The position numbers and the translations under genes are program-made. From Bacteroidales bacterium (GTDB taxonomy: Bacteria > Bacteroidota > Bacteroidia > Bacteroidales > F082), in NCBI GenBank assembly GCA_017477425.1, contig JAFUVT010000019.1, forward strand, positions 1 through 64,000: DNA of 64,000 nucleotides, read 5' to 3'. Numbering within the stretch: position 1 is the stretch's first letter; the number at the start of each line of letters is the position of its first letter. Shown in pieces: positions 50,080-59,154 of this stretch. Below the pieces are notes generated by a model that was given only the letters and a program-made list of their open reading frames with translations, searched no databases and was not told the origin of the DNA.

Positions 50080-50891
50080 TTATAATAGTATTCTTCAGGC
50101 TGGCGTTGGTAGGTCGGGATATTCCAAGTGACGCGGATGCCGTAATACAAGTCGTTGTAACGCTTATGCGGGTCGGTGTAGCCAACGGGCTCCTGCATCC
50201 CCGTCTCAGGATTGGTGAACACACGGAAGTCGTAGTCGCGCAGGTCGCGGGTGCGGGCGTAAGTCACCTCAAGGGAGAGGGTCAGGTTAAGCAAACGGGT
50301 GTCGTTCAGCAAGAGATAACCCGCTTCAAGATGGACAGCGGGGCCTCCGCGCATGCGGTCATAGCCATACTGATAGTCGTCATCGACTTGATAGGGTGGG
50401 TTGAGCAATGCCTGCATATAATCCACATTAATCCTATTGCTGAGATAGCCCAAGCCTGCCTGGACGAAGAAGCCGCTATTGGGATTGGGGCCATAGGGAA
50501 ACAAACGTCCCACCTCGCCTTGGACGTGGAAGCCTCGTTGGTTGACCTCCAACATGGCGAAGCTGCCAGCGCCGCCCACAATCTCGCCCACATCGGTGGT
50601 GATGCCTTCTCCAAAGATCTCAACGCGGTCGATGTTGAGTTTGTTGCCGAAGATGAAGTTGACGTCGGCCGACAACAGCCAATTGTTAGCCGTCTTATAG
50701 ACGAGACCACCACCGACGTTGTGGCTAAAACCGTATAGCGCCTTGTTGTCTAATGCAGGCAGATGAAAGGCATAGCCTACACGAAACATGGCCACGGGGA
50801 TGGGCTCTTTCATGATGTCTTTGGGCTGCTGGGCCGTGGCCTGAAGCACGACGCCAAAGAGGAGAATCAAGGGGAGAAAAATCTTGCGCAT
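50076..50891 (-). CDS. Outer-membrane beta-barrel protein of unknown family
   Basis: A 271-aa protein with a signal peptide (MRKIFLPLILLFGVVLQATAQ) and alternating amphipathic strands (PVAMFRVGYAFHLP, VGGGLVYKTANNWLLSADVNF, GFFVQAGLGYLSN, HLEAGYLLLNDTRLLNLTLSLEVTY, YYGIRVTWNIPTY). It ends in a tyrosine-rich tail rather than the usual terminal Phe. An 8-to-10-strand barrel of unknown role is likely. Its stop overlaps the kdtA start, so it forms an envelope operon with kdtA. ATG at 50897 is an alternative start. Confidence 0.7.
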   Translation of the reverse strand: MRKIFLPLILLFGVVLQATAQQPKDIMKEPIPVAMFRVGYAFHLPALDNKALYGFSHNVGGGLVYKTANNWLLSADVNFIFGNKLNIDRVEIFGEGITTDVGEIVGGAGSFAMLEVNQRGFHVQGEVGRLFPYGPNPNSGFFVQAGLGYLSNRINVDYMQALLNPPYQVDDDYQYGYDRMRGGPAVHLEAGYLLLNDTRLLNLTLSLEVTYARTRDLRDYDFRVFTNPETGMQEPVGYTDPHKRYNDLYYGIRVTWNIPTYQRQPEEYYYN

Positions 50892-50941
50892 AATCATCTT
50901 TTTCTGTTGAACGGACAAAACGCCCGTTTAGTATGAATCCG

Positions 50942-50949
50942 CAAAAATA
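50942..50949 (-). promoter_or_regulatory. -7 promoter box of the barrel-kdtA operon
   Basis: Minus-strand TATTTTTG followed by CGGAT, about 50 bp before the barrel start and immediately downstream of the S8 terminator. Confidence 0.65.
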
Positions 50950-50950
50950 A

Positions 50951-50984
50951 GAAAAAGGTCGCCTCGCAAGCGAGACGACCTTGA
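50951..50984 (-). terminator. Terminator after the S8 peptidase gene
   Basis: AAGGTCG-c-CTCG-CAAG-CGAG-a-CGACCTT (50955-50982), a long hairpin with one internal mismatch, followed on the minus strand by a T-run. Confidence 0.8.
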
Positions 50985-51006
50985 ATTAGGATGAAAAAAA
51001 CCGAAA

Positions 51007-54000
51007 TTACATCTTCACCACGCGGTGGACGAAGAGGGCGTCGCCCTTGTGGATGCGAAGCATGTAGATGCCACTTTCGAGGCCGTCGATTTGGCAGGAA
51101 TCGTTATCGACCTGGAAGCTGCCGATGAGCTTGCCTTCCACGTTATAGATGTCGATTTGCGACATGCCAACGCACTCAACGGTCACCTTGTCGGTGGTCG
51201 GGTTGGGGAAGATGCTCACTTGGCCGCCGTTTTCGCCGATGCCATTGAAATAGTTGGCGCAAGCGGCTTCAGAGAGGTCGGAGACACCTTTCTCGAAGAC
51301 CGATTGCACGGCGTAGCAGTGCTGCATGTCGATGGCCATCTCGGTGTCGTCGTAAGTGGTTGCAGTGAGGTTGTCAGCAATCAGTTCGCCGTCGCGGTAG
51401 AGATTGTAGGCAATGGCACCGTCAACCGAAGTCCAAACCGTAATCATATGACCTGCATGGACATCGTCGAAACGGATCTCGGGAGCCACATTGGTGACAT
51501 TGAAATCGAAGGTGGCCGTAAGGGCAGCACACTCGTCGCCATAGTCGGGTGTCACTTCAATCCGGTGACCACCTTCCAAAGCAGCCAAATAGCTATTGGC
51601 TTCAACCGTAGTAACTTCGTTGCCATCAAGTTTCACAAGATAGCTATTGGCATCGCCATTCCAAGTTACCGTTACCTCGTTGCCGACAAAGGCATAATCG
51701 AAGCCATCGACGGGAGCGCAGACCATCTGCGACAGGCTGACCGGCTCGGAATCACAACCATAATTGGAATGTGCTACCACACTAATGGTATTCGTGCCGA
51801 CTTCGGCAGCAAACGCAGCGTCTGTAGTAGAAACCATTTGAGCCTCTGCACCGTTACAGGTGATTTCATAATAGCTGTCGTTTTGGGAACCATCCCAACG
51901 GAAATGCAACATGCCTTCTGCATCCAACTCGACGAAACTCAGGTTCTCGACGGGTTTACTGTAGCAGATTTCAATCTCATTCGCAATCGTATAGCATTCA
52001 GATACTGGTTCAACTTTAACGGTCGTAAGGCCGTCTTCCACCACCAACGTGTAAGTAATGTCAGAAATTGAAGTATCAACTTGTCCGTTGACGGTGATTT
52101 CATATTGCTCCACGCCCTCTATTTCGTCCCACGAAATAATGGCCGAACTACCAACCATATTGTAGGTCAGATTCTCCACCGCGCCAACGACGCAAACCTG
52201 CACATGTGCCGCCTTCTCGCATTCAGCGAAGACGGCCTTCACGGCCACATCGTAAGTACCCGTGGCGATGGTGAACGCGTAGGTCAACTCGTTGGTCGTG
52301 CCCACTTGTTCGCCGTCCTTCAGGATTTGGTATTCAACGAAGTTCGTCATGTCTTCGGGAGTTTCCCAAGTGAGGGTGAGCAGCAGGTCGTCGTCGAGGG
52401 TGTATTGCAGGTTCTGGACGGGGCCGCATGAAGTGACGTCCACCAAAGTGCAGACGTATTCGCTCTGGCAGTTGTCATAAACGGCGTAGACACAGTAGTT
52501 GTATTCGCCTTCTTCCACCTCCATGTCGGTGAAGGTCAGTGCCGTGACGGTTTCGAGCAGTTCGGTCTCTCTGTAGACCTCATAACCCGTAGGATTGCCG
52601 CTTTCGGGGGCCTCCCACGTGAGGATGACGTTGTGTCCATCGACTTCGTAAGCCAGGTTGCGAATCGGGTCGCAGAACTCGGGGATGCCGCTGCCGCCAC
52701 TGCAATTGACGTCGAAAGTCAGGGTGCCGCTAAAGCTGCCACTTTGTTGATGGATGACCGTACCGTCTTCGTAGGCAATCTGGAAGCTACATTCATTGTC
52801 CCAGCTGCCACTATGCCAAGTGATGCTGAACGTTGAACCCGAAGCCAACTCGCGAGTGTAGGTGGCTGAGTTGCCCGAATTAATCGTCATGTTCTCAGTA
52901 GGCGTGCCGTCGCTGTAGGTCACCGTGAGGTAAGCACTGTTCCAGCCGTCGCCGTAGGAATCGCTCAGCGTGAAGATGACGTTGCAAGCGTTCTTGTAGT
53001 TGAACGTCAACTCGGTATGTCTGCCGTTGGCATCCACAAGGTCGAGTGTGAAGGGGATGACGAAATCCTCAGGCGCAGCGGCGTCGAGGGTGACGTTGAA
53101 GTCGGCGTAGCCCATCATTTCGGCGCCCACCGTACCGTATTCGCTTTCGGCGACGTTCAAGGTGACGAACTCGTAGTCGGTGGACAGCGTTCCCACCAGA
53201 CTTTGGGCCAGTTCGTTGCCGATGTTGTCGATGAAGATGCGTAAGTCGCCCGTCTCGCCCGGGTTGAGGAGGCCGTTGGCGTTGTCGTCGTTCAAGACAG
53301 CAGTGGCGCCATATTGCAGCAGATAATCATACACCGGCACCTTGAAGCTGAACGTAGCGGAAAACTCGCCATTGACGGTGATGTCGATGCTGAACTTCAC
53401 CTTATAGTTGGCTTCCACTTGGTCATCGACGGAGAAAGCGAAGGCGTCTGTCACCGTCAGGGTTTGGTTGGCGGCAAAAGCGGGGAAATCGACCGTGTTG
53501 TCGGTAATCGTGACGTGCTCGTCGGTCGTGCTGAGGACGACGGAAACGCCGCTGACAGGTTCTTCGGTGATGTTTTCGAGGGTCAGATCCAAGGTGACCG
53601 ACTCGCAAGGATTCAACTTATGGTTGTTGTTGCCTTGCGGGTCGTTGACGGCATAATCAGTGTATTTGATGGCGCCCAGTTGGATGGCCTCAACAGCATC
53701 AAAGACGTTGACGCGACCGAAGCCGTAGATGTTGCTCTTGCCTTCGGCCAGCGGCACTGCGGTTTCCTCAAGGATGCGGCACACGTCGGCAGGGCTCAGG
53801 TTGATGTCCTTGCTCAGCATCAGTGCCATGCAGCCCGCCACGCAAGGCGTAGCCATAGAGGTGCCGCTCATGGTGGTGTAGCCCGTGTTGGAGGCATAGT
53901 TGATCGACTTGATGTCGACGCCAGGGGCGCACACGTCGGGGCGGATGAGGCCGATGCCTGGGTTATAAGGATAGTCGCCGAAGCTGGTATTCGACCAAGT

Positions 54001-55140
54001 GACAGGGCCGTGCGAAGTGAAGTAAGCGGCATTGTCGTTATAGTCGACAGCGCCGATGCACACCGAGCAACTCAGTTCGCCAGGGTTGGCATTCTGCACG
54101 TCGTCCATATAGGGCGGAGGGCAGCTGCCCGGCACACGCACGTTGTTGGGGATAGGATATTGCCATTGGCTGTCGCCTTCGTTGCCAGCGGCAATGGCAG
54201 CCACCACGCCAGCATCCAAAGCAGCGACGCACATATTGCGCAGCAGCGTGCGCTCCGTGGTGCTCGAATTGGCGATACCCAACGACATGCTGAACATGTC
54301 GCAGCCGTGCTCAACGGCCCACTGGATGCCCGCTGCAATGGGGTCGGCACCGCCGCCACCTTGCGAGTTCAGACACTTGACGCACATCAGCGTGGCCTCG
54401 GGAGCCATACCTGTTTGCGAGGCACCGTGACCGTCGCCGCACACCGTGCCGGCACAGTGCGAGCCGTGACCCATGTCGTCCATCGGGTCGTTGTCGTTGT
54501 TATAGACATCGTAGCCGTGATGCGGGAACTCCGTGCCGCCATCCCAGAGGTGTTCGGCAAGGTCAACGTGGTTGTAGTTGACGCCCGTATCGATGACGGC
54601 CACCACCACGCCGTCGCCTCTGTAGCCTAAATCCCACACTTGGTCGGCACCCACTTGGGTCACATTGGGCGTGATTTCGCGCGTGTTGGAAGCCGGACGA
54701 GCCTCTTCGCCATCAGGGATCCAATTGCGTTCGATGGCATAGCCAATCATTTCAATGTCATTGCGTTGCGCCAGGTTCTCGATAGCTGTCTTGTTGGCAT
54801 CGAAAGCCAGGGCATTGGCCATCCACAGGATGGTAGGTTCGGTGGTCAGGCCAGCACGTTGCATCTCTTTGAGTGAGTTGCGCAGGTCGTATTGCGAAGC
54901 CGTGGCGAACTCCTTCAGTTCGTTGACCACGAACTCGCGACGTTCGGCACGAGTGACAAAATAGTCAGCGCGACGGCACAACTGAGCGCGGTCGTACTGC
55001 GACTTCATGATGACGATGACTCTCATCTTCTCCTCATCGGAGCGACGGCCCATCTCTTCTCTCAAGAGTGGGTCGATGGTCTGGGCAAAGCCTCCCACAC
55101 AGAGGATTGCCGTCAGCAAAAGAAATAATACTTTCTTCAT
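51007..55140 (-). CDS. Large secreted S8 (subtilisin-like) serine peptidase with Fn3 repeats and T9SS sorting domain
   Basis: A 1377-aa secreted protease. After the signal peptide (1-19) is an inhibitor-I9-like prodomain (~20-155), then the S8 domain with D184 (VVVAVIDTGVNYNH), H225 (GHGSHCAGT), N320 (AAGNEGDS) and S428 (SGTSMATPCVAG). The catalytic tetrad is complete. A P-domain-like part and about five Fn3/Ig-like modules follow (~860-1280), ending in a type A sorting domain (SIFPNPTTDKVTVECV, LESGIYMLRIHKGD, VHRVVKM). The ATG at 55140 precedes the signal peptide; 55146 is an alternative. A promoter box lies at 55172-55179 and a terminator follows. Confidence 0.93.
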   Translation of the reverse strand: MKKVLFLLLTAILCVGGFAQTIDPLLREEMGRRSDEEKMRVIVIMKSQYDRAQLCRRADYFVTRAERREFVVNELKEFATASQYDLRNSLKEMQRAGLTTEPTILWMANALAFDANKTAIENLAQRNDIEMIGYAIERNWIPDGEEARPASNTREITPNVTQVGADQVWDLGYRGDGVVVAVIDTGVNYNHVDLAEHLWDGGTEFPHHGYDVYNNDNDPMDDMGHGSHCAGTVCGDGHGASQTGMAPEATLMCVKCLNSQGGGGADPIAAGIQWAVEHGCDMFSMSLGIANSSTTERTLLRNMCVAALDAGVVAAIAAGNEGDSQWQYPIPNNVRVPGSCPPPYMDDVQNANPGELSCSVCIGAVDYNDNAAYFTSHGPVTWSNTSFGDYPYNPGIGLIRPDVCAPGVDIKSINYASNTGYTTMSGTSMATPCVAGCMALMLSKDINLSPADVCRILEETAVPLAEGKSNIYGFGRVNVFDAVEAIQLGAIKYTDYAVNDPQGNNNHKLNPCESVTLDLTLENITEEPVSGVSVVLSTTDEHVTITDNTVDFPAFAANQTLTVTDAFAFSVDDQVEANYKVKFSIDITVNGEFSATFSFKVPVYDYLLQYGATAVLNDDNANGLLNPGETGDLRIFIDNIGNELAQSLVGTLSTDYEFVTLNVAESEYGTVGAEMMGYADFNVTLDAAAPEDFVIPFTLDLVDANGRHTELTFNYKNACNVIFTLSDSYGDGWNSAYLTVTYSDGTPTENMTINSGNSATYTRELASGSTFSITWHSGSWDNECSFQIAYEDGTVIHQQSGSFSGTLTFDVNCSGGSGIPEFCDPIRNLAYEVDGHNVILTWEAPESGNPTGYEVYRETELLETVTALTFTDMEVEEGEYNYCVYAVYDNCQSEYVCTLVDVTSCGPVQNLQYTLDDDLLLTLTWETPEDMTNFVEYQILKDGEQVGTTNELTYAFTIATGTYDVAVKAVFAECEKAAHVQVCVVGAVENLTYNMVGSSAIISWDEIEGVEQYEITVNGQVDTSISDITYTLVVEDGLTTVKVEPVSECYTIANEIEICYSKPVENLSFVELDAEGMLHFRWDGSQNDSYYEITCNGAEAQMVSTTDAAFAAEVGTNTISVVAHSNYGCDSEPVSLSQMVCAPVDGFDYAFVGNEVTVTWNGDANSYLVKLDGNEVTTVEANSYLAALEGGHRIEVTPDYGDECAALTATFDFNVTNVAPEIRFDDVHAGHMITVWTSVDGAIAYNLYRDGELIADNLTATTYDDTEMAIDMQHCYAVQSVFEKGVSDLSEAACANYFNGIGENGGQVSIFPNPTTDKVTVECVGMSQIDIYNVEGKLIGSFQVDNDSCQIDGLESGIYMLRIHKGDALFVHRVVKM

Positions 55141-55171
55141 AGACATTAGGTTTAGTAATTATTTAAAGGTG

Positions 55172-55179
55172 CAAAAGTA
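55172..55179 (-). promoter_or_regulatory. -7 promoter box of the S8 peptidase gene
   Basis: Minus-strand TACTTTTG followed by CACC, 32 bp before the ATG at 55140. Confidence 0.65.
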
Positions 55180-55199
55180 ATAATGTTTTCGATTTGTTG

Positions 55200-55207
55200 T
55201 AACTTTG
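55200..55207 (+). promoter_or_regulatory. -7 promoter box of the M16 peptidase gene
   Basis: TAACTTTG followed by CAGCCC, 19 bp before the ATG at 55226. The ATT/TTG codons upstream of it are therefore not used as starts. Confidence 0.7.
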
Positions 55208-55225
55208 CAGCCCAATTTTTACTTC

Positions 55226-56467
55226 ATGTTGGAAAACAAATACACCGAAGCCGTGCTTCCCAACGGCATTCGCATCATACACAAAGAGAGAAAAAGCGAA
55301 ATCGCCCACCTCGTGCTGATGGTGGAGACCGGCACCCGCGACGAACTGGCCCACGAGAACGGCCTCGCCCACTTCGTGGAACACACCATCTTCAAAGGCA
55401 CGAAAAGCCGCAAGGCCTACCATATCCTAAGCTGCCTCGACAACGTGGGTGGCGACCTCAACGCCTTCACCACCAAGGAGGAGACCTGCATCCAGGCCAC
55501 ATTCCTGAAGCAACACTACAGCCGCAGTCTCGACCTCTTCGCCGACATCGCCTTCCATTCCACCTTCCCCGAAAACGAGCTGGCTAAGGAGAAGGAAGTC
55601 ATCCTGGACGAAATCAACTCCTACCTCGACTCGCCCTCCGACGAAATTTACGACCTCTTTGAAGAAATGATGTTTGAGGGGCATCCGCTTGCGCGCAACA
55701 TCTTGGGAACCACCGAGTTGGTAAAAGGCTTCCATCAGCAGGACATCCTCGACTTCATGGCGCACAACTACAGCACCGACCAGATGATATTGGCCTCCAT
55801 CGGCGACATCAGCTTCAAGGAATTCGAGCGTTTGGCGATGAAATATTTCGGCGAACAACCCGCACATATTATTAATAGGAAACGCGAAACCTTTAGCAAC
55901 TACCGACCCAAAAACCGCGTGGAATCCCGCAAGAACCACCTGAGCCACTGCATGATAGGCGGAACGGCACCCGAGTTTTGCAGTCCGTTAAGGATGCCCA
56001 TCGTGATGCTCAACAACGTGTTGGGCGGTCCCGCCATGAGTTCGCGCCTCGGCCTGAACATCCGCGAGAAATACGGCTTCGCCTACAGCATCGAGTCGCA
56101 ATACACGGCCTACGGCGACACGGGCCTCATCAGCGTCTACATGGGCGTCGACCCCGACTCGTTGGAGAAAGCTATCAGTCTTGTTTACAAAGAGTTGGAC
56201 AAACTTTGCCAACAGAAATTGGGTACCATGCAACTGCAACACGCCAAGCAGCAACTCATTGGGCAAGTCGCGCTGAGCTACGAAAGCGGCATGAACGAAC
56301 TTTTGGGCGTGACGCGCTCGTTGCTCATGGGCGAACCCATCGAATACATGGACGATATCATCCGCAAGGTGGAGGCCGTCACGGCCAATGACCTTCTGGA
56401 GGTGGCCAATCGGGTTTTCGACCGGAAACAGTTGAGCCAGATTGTTTTTGAAGGCAATGATGTGTAG
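55226..56467 (+). CDS. M16-family zinc peptidase (pitrilysin type)
   Basis: A 413-aa protease with the inverted zinc motif HxxEH at 49-53 (HFVEH, followed by TIFKGTK) and the third ligand E129 in EKEVILDEINSY. A second domain (~210-413) has the R-Y pair region EFCSPLRMPIVMLNNVLGGPAMSSRL and the GFAYSIESQYTAYGDTGL stretch. It lacks a clear signal peptide, so it is probably cytoplasmic, degrading peptides. The TAG stop (56465-56467) lies in a 28-bp palindrome, which may have shortened the natural end. Confidence 0.93.
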   Translation: MLENKYTEAVLPNGIRIIHKERKSEIAHLVLMVETGTRDELAHENGLAHFVEHTIFKGTKSRKAYHILSCLDNVGGDLNAFTTKEETCIQATFLKQHYSRSLDLFADIAFHSTFPENELAKEKEVILDEINSYLDSPSDEIYDLFEEMMFEGHPLARNILGTTELVKGFHQQDILDFMAHNYSTDQMILASIGDISFKEFERLAMKYFGEQPAHIINRKRETFSNYRPKNRVESRKNHLSHCMIGGTAPEFCSPLRMPIVMLNNVLGGPAMSSRLGLNIREKYGFAYSIESQYTAYGDTGLISVYMGVDPDSLEKAISLVYKELDKLCQQKLGTMQLQHAKQQLIGQVALSYESGMNELLGVTRSLLMGEPIEYMDDIIRKVEAVTANDLLEVANRVFDRKQLSQIVFEGNDV

Positions 56468-56491
56468 AGACGTAGCGCGCTACGTCTCTAC
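56464..56491. repeat. Perfect 28-bp palindrome at the end of the M16 gene
   Basis: GTAGAGACGTAGCG followed directly by CGCTACGTCTCTAC. It supplies the TAG stop codon of the M16 gene and belongs to the same GTAGAGACG family as the insert in malQ (61391). It could also act as a terminator between the convergent M16 and purE genes. Confidence 0.85.
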
Positions 56492-56499
56492 CAAACCTA

Positions 56500-57006
56500 T
56501 CAATTCGTCTTGAACTGATATTTCACCTCTTTCAAATCCGCGTTCGCCTTCGTAATTTTTTTCTTCAGGTCTTCCTTATAGTTGGCCACTTTGAAGGCCA
56601 CATCGGCATCGCCTAACGCCAATATCTGTGCTGCTAAAATGGCGGCGTTGAGGGCACCGTTCACGCCCACCGTGGCCACGGGAATCCCAGGAGGCATTTG
56701 AATAATGGACAGCATGGCGTCCAAGCCGTCGAGCATCCCCTTGACGGGCACGCCGATGACGGGCAAGGTGGTGTTGGCGGCAATCACGCCCGGCAAGGCG
56801 GCGGCCATGCCCGCAGCGGCGATGATCACCTTGATGCCGCGACCTTGGGCTTCGCGGGCAAATTGTTCCACTTCCTGAGGCGTGCGGTGCGCACTGAGGG
56901 CGTTCATCTCGAACGGGATTTCCATCTCGTCGAAGAATTGGGCGGCTTTTTCGAGAACGGGAAGGTCGGAAGTGCTTCCCATGATGATGCTTACTATTGG
57001 AGTCAT
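56500..57006 (-). CDS. purE: N5-carboxyaminoimidazole ribonucleotide mutase
   Basis: PurE moves the carboxyl group in the sixth step of purine synthesis. The 168-aa protein has the class I motifs IIMGSTSDLPVLEKA, SAHRTPQEVEQFAREA, IIAAAGMAAALPGVIAANT and the conserved PVKGMLDGLDAMLSIIQMP. It is transcribed towards the M16 gene. A promoter box (57103-57110) would give a ~90-nt leader that carries a family-A palindromic repeat. No purK is nearby. Confidence 0.95.
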   Translation of the reverse strand: MTPIVSIIMGSTSDLPVLEKAAQFFDEMEIPFEMNALSAHRTPQEVEQFAREAQGRGIKVIIAAAGMAAALPGVIAANTTLPVIGVPVKGMLDGLDAMLSIIQMPPGIPVATVGVNGALNAAILAAQILALGDADVAFKVANYKEDLKKKITKANADLKEVKYQFKTN

Positions 57007-57030
57007 ATCAGTTGTCAGTTATTGCAGGTC

Positions 57031-57087
57031 GTTGAGCCTGTCGAAACGCCGTCACTATATCAGCCGGCCCTTCGACGGGCTCAGGGA
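57031..57087. repeat. Palindromic repeat, family A, in the purE leader
   Basis: GTTGAGCCTGTCGAAACGCC (57031-57050) faces GGCCCTTCGACGGGCTCAGG (57066-57085), an imperfect stem with loop GTCACTATATCAGCC. It is transcribed upstream of purE. Confidence 0.8.
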
Positions 57088-57102
57088 CCTTGGTTAATGA
57101 CG

Positions 57103-57110
57103 CAAAAATA
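57103..57110 (-). promoter_or_regulatory. -7 promoter box of purE
   Basis: Minus-strand TATTTTTG followed by CGTCA, upstream of the palindromic repeat. Confidence 0.6.
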
Positions 57111-57184
57111 GTTATTTTTCGGCTTCATAACCTTGTTCTTTGATTATTTTTCATCCATCATCTTCATAGTTGGCATTAATTTTG

Positions 57185-57192
57185 TAATTTTG
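57185..57192 (+). promoter_or_regulatory. -7 promoter box of the M4 peptidase gene
   Basis: TAATTTTG lies 28 bp before the ATG at 57220, with a TTGG at 57170-57173 near the -33 position. Confidence 0.6.
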
Positions 57193-57219
57193 CTTGTCTA
57201 ATCTAAACATCAAATCACC

Positions 57220-59133
57220 ATGTCAAAACTTCAAACATTAATCTTTGCTCTTGCATTAAGCACATCCGTTTTAAACGGATACGGTCAAGAGAAACCTTCC
57301 ATTTTGGCCCACGAGATTGCCCCACATTGGTATGTCTTCAACAAACCTGGGTACATTGTCAAAACAGATAACAAAGCCACGCTACTTGTCAAGGATTTCA
57401 TTCCCATCTGTAAGGAAGAATTTGGCTTGGGTGAACGCGATGAGCTTCGTCCAAAAGATGGATTCCGTGCGACTCCAACGGGTGTAGCCAAATATCAACA
57501 ATACTATGACGGTTACGAAGTGGAGGGAGCTACCGTTATCGTTGAATCCAAGCGAGATACCGTCACAATGGTTTCTTCGTATCTGGTAGGCAACTTAGAC
57601 TTAAACACATCCAATCCTATTTCCAAATCAGAAGCGCTGTCCATTGCACTTAATGCCATCCACGAAACATTCATTTGGCAAGATCCCGCCTCATTAAATG
57701 GCTATTGCAGGAATTACGATGGAAGTTTCGACTCCATTCGTTATAGAAAGTTGCTACCTAAAGGAACACTTTGTGTTGCAAAAACATACAATACTTCTTT
57801 AGAGACAGATAATTACAGATTCGCATGGAGATTTTGTGTAAACACAGTCTCTAGAGAATATCGGATACTTGTAGATGCCAATAGTGGTGATGTGTATGAA
57901 ATTGTTGATCAAACTTGTAATATCAACAACCAATTTGAAGATGGCGTAGTATACACTTTGTATGACAGCGACCACACTATGGAAACATATAAAATGACAA
58001 TGTTCAGTATATGGACCTTACAAAACACTAAAGGTAATATGACACTACTACATGGTAATTATGTATTCGATTACGACAACGTGTGGGACGATAACAATTC
58101 TGCCCCCGCATCAACCGCACATTGGATTATAGGTGAATTAGCTGGGTTTTATAAAATGAAATATTTGAACTACCATATTACAGACAGTGTACTAATTGAC
58201 GCTGGAATAGATAGCATAGCCGCCTTTTATAATACTGATCTAAACAAGATTAGATTAGGGAAACTAGGAAACAACTGGGCATCTACTATTGATATAGTTG
58301 GACATGAATTAGCTCACAGGTTGAATTATCAAACTGCTAATCTTACATTTTATGGTGAAAGCGGAGCCTTGCGAGAGTCTATTGCCGACATCTTTGCAAC
58401 TTTAGGAGAGAGATATATCAGAACTATTTACGGGACCCCATGGAATTGGACTATCGGTGAAGATGCACAGATTATTAGGGACTTGGCACACCCCTCACTT
58501 CATGGTCAACCTGAAGAATATCACGGATTCAATTGGCAAGACACGAGCAATCCTGATTCAACTAATGATTACGGAGGAGTGCATAATAACTGCGGTGTGT
58601 CAAACAAATGGTTCTATAACCTGTCACAATCCATTGGTCCAGATAAAGCAGGATTGATTGCCTATTACATGCTCAACCTATATTTGTCGTCCAATTCAGG
58701 CTTCCATGACGCTTTGCAAGCTTCTATTTCTGCTGCAGAAAACCTATATGGGAATTGCAGCGATGAAAGAAATGCCGTCATTTCTGCATGGTCATCCGTG
58801 GGCGTGAGTTCGCTGAATATCATTCCTTGCCATAATACTAGTCCTGGAAATGATAACGACAGACTATCCATCGCACAAAACGATGAAATCCAATTTCATG
58901 TTTCCGTGTACCCAAATCCAGCATCGAACGAAATAATCATCGAATTCCCGAACGATACCAACGATTGCATTGTAGCAATTTATAATACATTAGGAAACAA
59001 GATAAAAGAAGTGGCAACGAGAGGAAGAAACGCCACAATCGATACCACCGACACACCAAATGGACTTTATTATGTCAATGTCGTTGCCAACGGAATGCAC
59101 ACAGATAAAGCCAAGGTTGTCATCAGTAAATAA
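57220..59133 (+). CDS. Secreted M4-family (thermolysin-like) zinc peptidase with T9SS sorting domain
   Basis: A 637-aa secreted metalloprotease. It has a signal peptide (1-22), an FTP/PepSY-type propeptide (~30-235; PTGVAKYQQYYDGYEVEGA), then a catalytic domain with HELAH at 362-366 (DIVGHELAHRLNYQT), the third ligand E386 in GALRESIADIF, and the catalytic histidine H454 in YGGVHNNCGVSNKWF. A type A T9SS domain closes it (VSVYPNPASNEIIIEF, YNTLGNKIKEV, TPNGLYYVNVVANG, KAKVVISK). Codon use is much more AT-rich than in neighbouring genes, which suggests recent acquisition. hpt follows closely. Confidence 0.94.
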   Translation: MSKLQTLIFALALSTSVLNGYGQEKPSILAHEIAPHWYVFNKPGYIVKTDNKATLLVKDFIPICKEEFGLGERDELRPKDGFRATPTGVAKYQQYYDGYEVEGATVIVESKRDTVTMVSSYLVGNLDLNTSNPISKSEALSIALNAIHETFIWQDPASLNGYCRNYDGSFDSIRYRKLLPKGTLCVAKTYNTSLETDNYRFAWRFCVNTVSREYRILVDANSGDVYEIVDQTCNINNQFEDGVVYTLYDSDHTMETYKMTMFSIWTLQNTKGNMTLLHGNYVFDYDNVWDDNNSAPASTAHWIIGELAGFYKMKYLNYHITDSVLIDAGIDSIAAFYNTDLNKIRLGKLGNNWASTIDIVGHELAHRLNYQTANLTFYGESGALRESIADIFATLGERYIRTIYGTPWNWTIGEDAQIIRDLAHPSLHGQPEEYHGFNWQDTSNPDSTNDYGGVHNNCGVSNKWFYNLSQSIGPDKAGLIAYYMLNLYLSSNSGFHDALQASISAAENLYGNCSDERNAVISAWSSVGVSSLNIIPCHNTSPGNDNDRLSIAQNDEIQFHVSVYPNPASNEIIIEFPNDTNDCIVAIYNTLGNKIKEVATRGRNATIDTTDTPNGLYYVNVVANGMHTDKAKVVISK

Positions 59134-59154
59134 AGAGTAACCAACGTATTGACA

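Noticed and set aside
53314..54630. 438-codon open frame on the plus strand
   Set aside because: It is antisense to the catalytic part of the S8 protease with all its active-site motifs.
57006..57110. Purine riboswitch in the purE leader
   Set aside because: The structured part is a copy of the dispersed palindromic repeat, and no aptamer-like loops were seen.
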